Source of the DNA: Actinoplanes missouriensis 431
GTDB taxonomy: Bacteria; Actinomycetota; Actinomycetes; Mycobacteriales; Micromonosporaceae
Direction: 5' to 3'
Length of the DNA: 64,000 nt
Assembly: GCF_000284295.1 (NCBI RefSeq)
Contig: NC_017093.1
Span: forward strand, 1,240,001-1,304,000
In this document: in pieces, positions 16,606-23,776 of the stretch
Position numbering within the stretch: the first letter of the stretch is position 1
How the letters are laid out: each line of letters starts with the position of its first letter
The notes under the pieces: model-generated
Databases searched by the model: none
What the model saw: the letters and a program-made list of their open reading frames with translations, nothing else
Told to the model about the DNA's origin: nothing
Made by a program: the position numbers and the translations under genes

Positions 16606-17805
16606 ATGGCAGGCGCACTCCCCGATGGCGAACCCGTACCCACCGACGGCTCACTTCCCGCTGAAGCGACCCGGCGAGTGGGCGAGAACGGGTTCGCCGT
16701 CTACGTTCACGTCCCCTTCTGTGCCAGCCGCTGCGGGTACTGCGACTTCAACACGTACACGGCGAGCGAGCTGGGCGGCGGGGCGAGCCGTGACGAGTAC
16801 GCCGAGACCGTTCTGCGTGAGTTGTCCCTCGCCGGTCGGGTCGTCCAGCCGAAGATGGTCGACACCGTCTTCGTCGGAGGGGGCACGCCCACGCTGCTCC
16901 CGGCGGATGATCTTGCTCGGATCCTGGAGGGCATCGACCGTACCTGGGGATTGGCGGCCGGCGCCGAGGTGACCACCGAGGCGAACCCGGAATCCGTCGA
17001 TCTGGCGTATCTCAAGACGCTGCGGCGATCGGGCTTCACCCGCATCTCGCTGGGCATGCAGTCGTCCGCCGAGAACGTCCTGCGCGTCCTCGACCGCAGG
17101 CACACCGCCGGCCGGGCGCCGCAGGCCGCCCTGGAGGCCCGCGAAGCCGGCTTCGAGCATGTCAACCTCGACCTGATCTACGGCACCCCGGGCGAGACCC
17201 CGGACGACTTCGAGAAATCGCTGAAGACCGTCATCGAGGCCGGCGTCGACCACGTGAGCGCGTACGCCCTGATCGTCGAGGACGGCACCCGGATGGCGAC
17301 CCGGATGCGCCGGGGGGAGCTGCCGTTCCCGGAGGACGACGTGGCGGCCGATCGCTATCTGGCGGCCGAGGCGGCGCTCACCGCGGCCGGCTTCGGGTGG
17401 TACGAGGTGTCCAACTGGGCCAAGCCGGGCGGCGAGTGCCGGCACAACCTGCTGTATTGGACCGGCGCCGACTGGTGGGGCCTGGGGCCGGGCGCGCACA
17501 GCCACGTGGGCGGGGTCCGCTGGTGGAACGTCAAGCACCCGTCGGCGTACGCGAAAAGGCTCGCCGGCGGCGAGTCGCCGGGCCTGGCCCGGGAGGTCCT
17601 CACCGAGGAGGACCGGCACATGGAGGACGTGATGCTCCGGGTCCGCCTGCGTGACGGCATCCCGCTCGACCGGGTGGACGCGCCCGCAGCGGCGCGCGCC
17701 CTTGCCGGCGGGTTGCTCGACAAGGGCGCACACAACCGGGGGCAGCTGGTGCTGACCCTGAAGGGCCGTCTGCTGGCCGACGCGGTGATCCGCGACGTTA
17801 TTTGA
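16606..17805 (+). CDS. hemW: Heme chaperone HemW (radical SAM, formerly HemN-like)
   Basis: A 399-residue radical SAM protein with the cluster motif FCASRCGYCDF (Cys39, Cys43, Cys46), VFVGGGTPTLL, TTEANPESVD and the C-terminal HemW domain. HemW inserts heme into target proteins and lacks coproporphyrinogen oxidase activity. The motif has three cysteines and not the four of HemN, which supports HemW. Its stop overlaps the convergent DUF4870 gene by 8 bp. The adjacent hrcA-dnaJ heat-shock genes are a conserved actinobacterial and firmicute neighbourhood. Confidence 0.93.
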   Translation: MAGALPDGEPVPTDGSLPAEATRRVGENGFAVYVHVPFCASRCGYCDFNTYTASELGGGASRDEYAETVLRELSLAGRVVQPKMVDTVFVGGGTPTLLPADDLARILEGIDRTWGLAAGAEVTTEANPESVDLAYLKTLRRSGFTRISLGMQSSAENVLRVLDRRHTAGRAPQAALEAREAGFEHVNLDLIYGTPGETPDDFEKSLKTVIEAGVDHVSAYALIVEDGTRMATRMRRGELPFPEDDVAADRYLAAEAALTAAGFGWYEVSNWAKPGGECRHNLLYWTGADWWGLGPGAHSHVGGVRWWNVKHPSAYAKRLAGGESPGLAREVLTEEDRHMEDVMLRVRLRDGIPLDRVDAPAAARALAGGLLDKGAHNRGQLVLTLKGRLLADAVIRDVI

Positions 17806-18316
17806 TGATCGAGACGTTCATCGGGTAACGGAAGGGCTGGCCGCTGGTCGCCTTGATGCCGGCGATCAGCGGGACGATCCAGGCGATCAGCCAGGTGACC
17901 AGGATGACGAGCCAGCCCACCAGGACGCAGGTGAGCACCCAGCCGACGATCGTGAGCACCGACCAGAGGATCTGGAAGTTCAGCGCCTGCACGGCCTCGG
18001 CGCGCACGGCCGGCGAGCGGGAGCCCTGGGAGAGCAGGCTGATCAACGGCATGATCCAGCCGAGCACGCCGCTGCTGAGGAACGCGACGAGGGCGCTGAT
18101 GAAGTGGGTCAGCACGATCCAGGTGCGGTCTTCGCTGGACGGGGCCTGCTGGTAGCCGCCGTACCCGTAGCCGTAGTCCTGCGGCGGCGGATAGCCGGGC
18201 GGCGGGCCGTATCCGGGCGGAGGCGGGGGCTGATATCCGGGCGGGGGCTGATATCCGGGCGGAGGAACCTGCCCATAGGGGTCATTTCCCTCGGGCGGGC
18301 GAGGAGGTTCGGTCAT
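17798..18316 (-). CDS. DUF4870 (Tic20-like) membrane protein
   Basis: The 172-residue protein has about 55 residues of proline-glycine-tyrosine repeats ([20 protein letters not shown]), then a Tic20-like DUF4870 domain with three to four hydrophobic helices. The domain contains [36 protein letters not shown] and the short C-terminal PFRYPM. The function is unknown; the proline-rich tail is common in actinobacterial membrane proteins. It converges on hemW with an 8-bp overlap of coding ends. Confidence 0.87.
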   Translation of the reverse strand: MTEPPRPPEGNDPYGQVPPPGYQPPPGYQPPPPPGYGPPPGYPPPQDYGYGYGGYQQAPSSEDRTWIVLTHFISALVAFLSSGVLGWIMPLISLLSQGSRSPAVRAEAVQALNFQILWSVLTIVGWVLTCVLVGWLVILVTWLIAWIVPLIAGIKATSGQPFRYPMNVSIIK

Positions 18317-18426
18317 ATGTCCACGCTAAGGCCGCTGATCGACCCGGTCGTGGCCGCCCCGCCGCTCAAGATCTGAGAAGCCTACGTACTTTCGATCATC
18401 GCGTTGCCGCCGCGGGCGACGTAGAC

Positions 18427-18451
18427 TGGCACTCTGTCTTCGGGAGTGCCA
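18427..18451 (+). promoter_or_regulatory. CIRCE operator (HrcA binding site)
   Basis: TGGCACTC (18427-18434), a 9-nt spacer and GAGTGCCA (18444-18451) form a perfect inverted repeat matching the CIRCE architecture. A TAGACT hexamer just before it (18422-18427) may be the -10. It lies 17 bp before hrcA, so HrcA should repress its own operon. Confidence 0.92.
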
Positions 18452-18468
18452 ACAGGGGGAGGGGTCAT

Positions 18469-19491
18469 ATGAGTCTCGATGACCGCAAGCTCGAGGTGCT
18501 CCGGGCAATCGTCCAGGACTACGTCGAGACCCGCGAGCCGGTTGGCAGCAAGGCTCTCGTCGAGCGGCACCAACTGGGCGTCTCCCCGGCCACCGTGCGC
18601 AACGACATGGCGGTCCTCGAGGAGGAGGGTTACATCCGGCAGCCGCACACCAGTGCCGGCCGGGTGCCCACCGACGCGGGTTACCGTCTCTTCGTCGACC
18701 GGCTCACCAGGATCAAGCCGCTGAGCCCGGCCGAGCGCCGCGCGATCGAGCGATTCATGGTGGGCGTCGTCGACCTCGACGACGTGGTGCACCGCACGGT
18801 CCGGCTGCTGGCGCAGCTGACCCGCCAGGTCGCCGTCGTTCAGTACCCGAGTCTCTCCCGCTCCGCGGTCCGTCACCTCGAGCTGGTGCCGATCTCCACG
18901 ACCCGGCTCACGCTCGTGATGATCACCGACACCGGGCGGGTCGAGCAGCGGCTCGTCGAGATGCCGGGTCCGGTCGCGCCGGACGACGTGTGGGAGATGC
19001 GCCGCCGGGTGAACGAGAAGCTGGCCGGTCAGAAACTCGCCGACACCCCGGTCCTGGTGCAGAAACTCGTCGACGAGACGGCTCCGGATCGTCGCCCGAC
19101 GATGGCGTGTCTCGCCTCGGTGTTGCTCGAGACGCTCGTCGAGCGGAGTGAGGAGCGCCTCGCGCTTGCCGGTACTGCCAATTTGACCCGCGGTGGTGTG
19201 CTGGACTTCCAGGGCACGCTGCGCCCCGTCCTCGAAGCCCTCGAGGAAGAGGTCATCTTGCTGAAGCTGATCGGCGACCTGGAGCCGAGCACCACCCGGG
19301 TCCGGATCGGCGACGAGAACGAGATCGACAACCTGCGGTCCGCGTCCGTGGTGAGCAGCGGTTACGGGCCGGGTGCGACGATCGTTGGTGGGCTCGGTGT
19401 TCTGGGGCCCACCCGCATGGATTACCCGGGCACCATCGCTACTGTTCGTGCAGTGGCACGGTACGTTGGCGACCTGTTGGCACAGAATTGA
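18469..19491 (+). CDS. hrcA: Heat-inducible transcription repressor HrcA
   Basis: A 340-residue protein with an N-terminal winged helix ([20 protein letters not shown], then [19 protein letters not shown]), a GAF-like middle domain and the family C-terminus ending [23 protein letters not shown] sequence (visible as [15 protein letters not shown]). HrcA binds CIRCE and is kept active by GroEL. Start ATG 18469 has GGGGAGG about 7 nt upstream. dnaJ follows 35 bp after the stop, as in most actinobacteria. Confidence 0.97.
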   Translation: MSLDDRKLEVLRAIVQDYVETREPVGSKALVERHQLGVSPATVRNDMAVLEEEGYIRQPHTSAGRVPTDAGYRLFVDRLTRIKPLSPAERRAIERFMVGVVDLDDVVHRTVRLLAQLTRQVAVVQYPSLSRSAVRHLELVPISTTRLTLVMITDTGRVEQRLVEMPGPVAPDDVWEMRRRVNEKLAGQKLADTPVLVQKLVDETAPDRRPTMACLASVLLETLVERSEERLALAGTANLTRGGVLDFQGTLRPVLEALEEEVILLKLIGDLEPSTTRVRIGDENEIDNLRSASVVSSGYGPGATIVGGLGVLGPTRMDYPGTIATVRAVARYVGDLLAQN

Positions 19492-19525
19492 CGGATTCGC
19501 GCAGACATTGAGGACTCCAAACCCC

Positions 19526-20662
19526 GTGGCCAAGGACTACTACGGAATTCTCGGCGTGAGCCGGGAAGCCACCGACGACGAGATCAAGCGCGCCTACCGC
19601 AAACTGGCTCGGCAGTACCACCCCGACGTCAACCCGGACCCCGAGGCGCACGAGAAGTTCAAAGAGATCAACGCGGCCTACGAGGTTCTCTCGGACGACC
19701 AGAAGCGTCAGATCGTCGACCTCGGCGGCGACCCGCTCGCGCCCGGTGGCGGCGGCGCTCCCGGCCCCGGTGGAGCGGGACCTTTCGTCGGCTTCCAGGA
19801 CATCATGGACGCGTTCTTCGGCACGGCGGCCGGTGGTGGCTCCCGTGGCCCGCGCCCGCGGACCCGTCCCGGCGCCGACGCGATCCTGCGCCTCGAGCTC
19901 GACCTGGTGGAGACCGCGTTCGGCGTCGAGGCGCCGATCACCGTCGACACCGCGGTCCTCTGCACCCAGTGCTCCGGCGCCGGCACCGCCCCCGGCACGC
20001 ACCTCGCCACCTGTGAGGTCTGCTCCGGTCGTGGTGAGGTCCAGTCGGTGCAGCGAACCTTCCTCGGCCAGGTGGTCTCGTCCCGCCCCTGTTCCAACTG
20101 CCAGGGTCACGGCACGGTCATCCCAACCCCCTGCCCGACCTGCGCCGGTGACGGCCGGATAAGGACTCGCCGCTCCCTCACCGTGAAGATTCCGGCGGGC
20201 GTCGAGGACGGCATGCGCATCCGGCTGGCCCAGCAGGGTGAGGTCGGCCCCGGCGGCGGCACCGCCGGCGACCTCTACGTCGAGATCCACGAGCGCCCGC
20301 ACGACGTCTACTCCCGCAAGGGCGACGACCTGCACTGCCGCGTCACGCTCCCGATGACCGCGGCCGCCCTCGGCACCAGGATGACCATCAAGACCCTGGA
20401 CGGCGAGGAGAACATCGAGGTCAAGGCCGGCACCCAGCCGGCCAGCACGCTCCGCATCCGCGGCAAGGGCGTCCCGCACCTGCGCGGTCAGGGCCGCGGC
20501 GAACTCTTCGTGCACCTCGACGTCAAGACGCCGACCAAGCTCACCGTCGACCAGGAGCGCATGCTCCGCGACTTCGCGAAAACCCGCGGCGAGGACGTTG
20601 CCGAGCTCTCCAAGCAGGGCGGCTTCTTCTCCCGGATGCGTGACGCTTTCAACGGGCATTAA
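19526..20662 (+). CDS. dnaJ: Chaperone protein DnaJ
   Basis: A 378-residue type I J protein: J domain with HPD at residues 32-34 ([13 protein letters not shown]), a Gly/Pro-rich linker, a zinc domain with four CxxCxGxG-type repeats ([32 protein letters not shown]), and the two C-terminal substrate-binding domains. It stimulates DnaK ATPase. GTG 19526 begins [14 protein letters not shown]. Being downstream of hrcA and CIRCE makes this the HrcA-controlled dnaJ paralogue (DnaJ2 type). A hairpin follows at 20759. Confidence 0.96.
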   Translation: MAKDYYGILGVSREATDDEIKRAYRKLARQYHPDVNPDPEAHEKFKEINAAYEVLSDDQKRQIVDLGGDPLAPGGGGAPGPGGAGPFVGFQDIMDAFFGTAAGGGSRGPRPRTRPGADAILRLELDLVETAFGVEAPITVDTAVLCTQCSGAGTAPGTHLATCEVCSGRGEVQSVQRTFLGQVVSSRPCSNCQGHGTVIPTPCPTCAGDGRIRTRRSLTVKIPAGVEDGMRIRLAQQGEVGPGGGTAGDLYVEIHERPHDVYSRKGDDLHCRVTLPMTAAALGTRMTIKTLDGEENIEVKAGTQPASTLRIRGKGVPHLRGQGRGELFVHLDVKTPTKLTVDQERMLRDFAKTRGEDVAELSKQGGFFSRMRDAFNGH

Positions 20663-20758
20663 AGACATTTGTCGCAGCGCAGGGGGGCGGCCTTCAGTCC
20701 GCTTTTGGGCGGCGGGTGGGGCGGTTGGATGGGTTCAGACCGTCGCTCCCGCCGAGGG

Positions 20759-20793
20759 CCCGGCGCGGGTTCGCTGACGCTCCCCGCGCCGGG
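20759..20793 (+). terminator. Hairpin between dnaJ and rsmE
   Basis: A perfect 11-bp stem, CCCGGCGCGGG (20759-20769) with CCCGCGCCGGG (20783-20793), has a 13-nt loop. It lies 97 bp after the dnaJ stop and 55 bp before rsmE. It has no U-tract. Confidence 0.55.
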
Positions 20794-20847
20794 CGACGTG
20801 CGTGAGTGGTTGCGCCCCTCTTCTCTCAGTCCCGTAGCGTCTCCGGT

Positions 20848-21582
20848 GTGTCTGCGCCGCTGTTTCTGGTCGAGAGTCTCCCCGCCGGTTCGTCGTTCAC
20901 GCTCGACGGCCCCGAGGGCCACCACGCCGCCACCGTGCAGCGGCTCCGGGCAGGCGAAACCCTGATCCTCGCCGACGGCCGGGGCGGCTCCGCAAAAGCC
21001 GAGGTCAGCGCCGTCGGCAAGGGCAGCGTCGACGTGTCGATCACATCCCGCTCGCAGGAGCCGGCAGCCGACCCCCGGCTGGTCGTGGTCCAGGGCATCG
21101 CGAAAGGCGACCGCGGCGAACTCGCCGTCCAGGCGATGACCGAGGTCGGCGTCGACGAGATCGTCCCGTGGGCGGCGTCCCGCTCGGTCGCCCAGTGGCG
21201 CGGCGACCGGGGTTTCAAGGCCCGTGACAAGTGGGCCGCCACCGCCCGTGAAGCCGCCAAACAGGCACGCCGCTCCTGGCTTCCCCTGGTGGCCGGCGAC
21301 CCGGACTGCTCGACGAAGCAGGTGGCGTCCCGCCTGTCCGAATCCGCCGCGGCGTTCGTGCTGCACGAGGAGGCGACGTCGCGGCTGACCGAGGTGCCGC
21401 TCCCGTCCGCCGGGGAGATCATGCTGGTGGTCGGCCCGGAAGGTGGGATCAGCGACCCGGAGCTCCAGGCGTTCGAGGATGCGGGCGCCGTGCCGGTCCG
21501 CCTGGGCGCCGCCGTCCTGCGAACCTCGACCGCAGGCGTCGCAGCCCTATCCGTGCTGTCCACCCGCCTGACCCGCTGGTAG
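20848..21582 (+). CDS. rsmE: 16S rRNA (uracil1498-N3)-methyltransferase
   Basis: A 244-residue SPOUT-family protein with an N-terminal PUA-like domain (FTLDGPEGHHAATVQRLRAG) and a C-terminal knotted SAM domain carrying LVVGPEGGISDPELQAFED and LGAAVLRTSTAGVAAL. It methylates U1498 in helix 44 of 16S rRNA. GTG 20848 opens the conserved start SAPLFLVESL. In related genomes rsmE is close to the HIT and phoH genes; here the IS and the GH3 gene separate them. Confidence 0.94.
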   Translation: MSAPLFLVESLPAGSSFTLDGPEGHHAATVQRLRAGETLILADGRGGSAKAEVSAVGKGSVDVSITSRSQEPAADPRLVVVQGIAKGDRGELAVQAMTEVGVDEIVPWAASRSVAQWRGDRGFKARDKWAATAREAAKQARRSWLPLVAGDPDCSTKQVASRLSESAAAFVLHEEATSRLTEVPLPSAGEIMLVVGPEGGISDPELQAFEDAGAVPVRLGAAVLRTSTAGVAALSVLSTRLTRW

Positions 21583-21784
21583 CCGGGTCCCGCCGGGGTT
21601 GGGTGGCGCCGGGTTCGGGTGCGTGCTGAGCGGGTGCGTGCCGGGTCCGGGTGCGCGCCGGGTCCGGGCGCGCCGTGGGTCGCGTCTCGCGGTCCTGGGT
21701 GGCGCTTTCGCGGTCCCGGGTGGCACCTCGCGGCCCTTGGGGGCGTCTTGCGGTCCTCTGGCTCGCAGATCTTGGAAACGCCGA

Positions 21785-21829
21785 TGCCGGCTGGCGCTCA
21801 GTGCGGACAAATCGGATGCCAGGCAGCAC
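21785..21829. repeat. Intergenic two-hairpin repeat, copy B, left part (split by IS)
   Basis: The blocks ctggcgctcagtg, caaatcgg and ggcagcac match copy A at 7361-7399. The sequence stops at the IS end and continues on the other side at 23632. The preceding gap (21583-21784) is G-rich with short ggtcccgggtggc-type imperfect repeats and no credible gene. Confidence 0.75.
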
Positions 21830-21853
21830 TGACCCTGCTGGTTTATTCGGTGG
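21830..21853 (+). repeat. IS terminal inverted repeat, left
   Basis: This 24-bp end matches the reverse complement of 23608-23631 at 22 positions. Confidence 0.92.
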
Positions 21854-23566
21854 TTAGGCGGCGAGGGTGAAGTTGAGGCGTTGGAGGTGGGTGGTGCGGG
21901 TGCGGTTGAGGGGTTTGCCGGTCCAGTAGTGGTCGAGGCGGATGATGTTGATGGCGGTGGCGGCGAGGGTGTGTTCGAGGGTGGTTTTGGGCAGGCCGCG
22001 GTAGCGGGCGGTGCGGATGCCGGTGACGTGGGTGGTTTGGCGGATGGTGCCTTCGATGCCGGCGCGGGTGTGGTAGCGGGTTTTCCATTCGCTGGTGTTC
22101 TGCTGGGTGCGGTGGGTGGTGGCGGCTTCGTGCAGGTCGCGGGGTTGCAGGCCGATTTTGCGGCGGTCGCTGGTGGTGCAGAGTGGTTTGACGGGGCAGG
22201 GTTGGCAGGTGTGTCGGGGCCAGGCGACGATGATGGTGTCGGTGCCGTGGGATTGGGTGGGTGTCCAGGTGCTGCTGGTGTGGCCTTGGGGGCAGACGCT
22301 GTGGTGGGTGTCGTAGTCGATGGTGAACGCGGCTTTGTCGTAGCCGTTGCCGGCGCGGGCTTGGGTGGAGTTGTCGGTTAGCAGGGGGGCGATCAGGGTG
22401 ATGCCGTGGTCGCGGGCGGCGGTGACGAGCAGGTGCGCGGACGGGTAGCCGGAGTCGACCAGGTGTTCGGCGGGGGTCAGGTTCTTGTCGGCGAGTTGCT
22501 GGTGGATGGTGGCGGTCATCGCGTTGTCGGCGGTGCTGGCTGCGGTGGTGACCACGTTGGTGATCAGGTTCGGGTGGTCCCCGCGTCCGGTGCTGCCGCT
22601 GGCGGTGTGGGGTTCGGGTGGGTCGCAGGTTTCGGTGAGGTGGACTTTGTATCCGGTCCAGGCCTTACCGCGTTTGGTGGCGTAACGGGCGTCGTGTTCA
22701 TACGGCGAGGCGATCCGGTCTCTGGCCGGCGGGACACCGTCCCCGCTGGGGGCGGGGTCCCGCCGTCGCACCTCCCGCCGGCCGCTGCTGTCGGTGTCGC
22801 CGCAGAACTGCTGGATCCAGATCCGGCGTAACGCCTGGACCGCGGGGATCTCGGCCAGCCAGGGCGGGGCGTCCGGCTGGTGCACGGCATCGAGCAGGTG
22901 ATAGCCGTCGCGGCCGTACTGCAGCAGCAGTTCGTCGCGTCGGGTCTGGCTGGCCGGTAGCCGCAGATTGTCGATCCGGGCGCCGTAAACGTCGAGCCAG
23001 GACGCGTCGATCACCGTGGTCAGCCAGTCCGGCGCCGCGGCGGACAACGCTTCCAACGCGGCCCGCACCGTTTCCCCGGCCAGCTCCAGACGGTTGAGCC
23101 GGCGGATCGCCGCGAGCACATGCGTGGAATCGGTGCGCTGCCGACCGGCGGCCTTGACCAGCTTCAACGCGGCCAGCCGCTGCAACAACGCGTCCAGCGC
23201 CAGACTGCTCAGCTCACCATCGACCAGCCTCGCCCGGAACTCACTGAGCACACTGGCATCGAACCCCGGATCGTCCAACTCCAAACCCAGCGCGTATTTC
23301 CAGGTGATCCGGTCCCGGACCGCCTCAGCGGCCTGCCGATCGGTGAGATCCTCCGCGAACTGCAACACACTGACGATCATCAACTGCGCCGGAGAAATCC
23401 CCGGCCGTCCCCGCACCCCGAACACAGCCACAAACCGGCCGTCCTCATACACCTGACCCAACTCATCACGGATCCGCGTCGCCAGATTCCCCTTCCGAAA
23501 CGCCGCCCGCGCCATCCGCGCAGTCTGCTCCGGAACCTCAGGCCACGGCCTTGGCTGCATCGACAT
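21854..23566 (-). CDS. IS1182-type DDE transposase
   Basis: The product is about 570 residues. The N-terminal DUF772-like domain has GRPGISPAQLMIVSVLQFAE and LTDRQAAEAVRDRITWKYAL. The catalytic core shows RTDSTHVLAAIRRLNR as the first Asp region and TPAEHLVDSGYPSAHLL as the second. A cysteine cluster (HTCQPCPVKPLC) precedes the IEGTIRQTTHVTGIRTARYRG region, which supplies the last catalytic Glu. ATG 23566 (or 23560) was selected because further upstream codons run out through the terminal repeat. The stop at 21854 abuts the left terminal repeat. There is no frameshift or internal stop. Confidence 0.93.
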   Translation of the reverse strand: MSMQPRPWPEVPEQTARMARAAFRKGNLATRIRDELGQVYEDGRFVAVFGVRGRPGISPAQLMIVSVLQFAEDLTDRQAAEAVRDRITWKYALGLELDDPGFDASVLSEFRARLVDGELSSLALDALLQRLAALKLVKAAGRQRTDSTHVLAAIRRLNRLELAGETVRAALEALSAAAPDWLTTVIDASWLDVYGARIDNLRLPASQTRRDELLLQYGRDGYHLLDAVHQPDAPPWLAEIPAVQALRRIWIQQFCGDTDSSGRREVRRRDPAPSGDGVPPARDRIASPYEHDARYATKRGKAWTGYKVHLTETCDPPEPHTASGSTGRGDHPNLITNVVTTAASTADNAMTATIHQQLADKNLTPAEHLVDSGYPSAHLLVTAARDHGITLIAPLLTDNSTQARAGNGYDKAAFTIDYDTHHSVCPQGHTSSTWTPTQSHGTDTIIVAWPRHTCQPCPVKPLCTTSDRRKIGLQPRDLHEAATTHRTQQNTSEWKTRYHTRAGIEGTIRQTTHVTGIRTARYRGLPKTTLEHTLAATAINIIRLDHYWTGKPLNRTRTTHLQRLNFTLAA

Positions 23567-23607
23567 GACCACATAACTCCATCGACGGCCATAGGTAACG
23601 GACACGC

Positions 23608-23631
23608 CCACCGAATAAGCCATCAGGGTCA
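23608..23631 (-). repeat. IS terminal inverted repeat, right
   Basis: The right end reads TGACCCTGATGGCTTATTCG inward on the minus strand and is followed outside by the GCAC target copy. Confidence 0.92.
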
Positions 23632-23694
23632 GCACTGTTAACCAGCCGGGCGAGGCGAGCTGGTTAACAGCGCTGTCAGCAGCATGCTCGGGCA
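23632..23694. repeat. Intergenic two-hairpin repeat, copy B, right part
   Basis: A perfect 12-bp stem CTGTTAACCAGC (23635-23646) with GCTGGTTAACAG (23659-23670) encloses the loop CGGGCGAGGCGA, the same loop core as copy A. The stem sequence differs from copy A while pairing is kept. The outermost base lies in the IS target duplication. Confidence 0.75.
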
Positions 23695-23776
23695 ACACTA
23701 TGAGCCAGCCGGTCCGGCCGGACCGGCCGGACCGGCTGGACCGGCCGGACCGGCCGGACCAGCTGATTCACAGTGT
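23695..23776. terminator. Long hairpin at the 3' end of the GH3 gene
   Basis: Two 27-bp arms (23695-23721 and 23750-23776, 23 of 27 matching) start ACACTRTGA and end GGTCCGGCCGG. They surround a core of CCGGACCGG-type repeats. The right arm ends at the GH3 stop codon. The position of the left arm corresponds to hairpin 2 of copy A, so it is either the rest of the repeat element or a GH3 terminator, or both. Confidence 0.6.

Larger units (their letters stand above)
21830..23631 (-). mobile_element. IS1182-family insertion sequence, complete
   Basis: A 1802-bp element with imperfect 24-bp terminal inverted repeats starting TGACCCTG and ending TTATTCGGTGG inside the arm (22 of 24 match). It is flanked by a direct GCAC at 21826-21829 and 23632-23635, taken as a 4-bp target duplication. 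It encodes one transposase on the minus strand with no visible frameshift. Joining the flanks restores a repeat matching copy A at 7.4 kb, showing where it inserted. Intact ends and ORF suggest a recent, possibly active copy. Confidence 0.92.
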
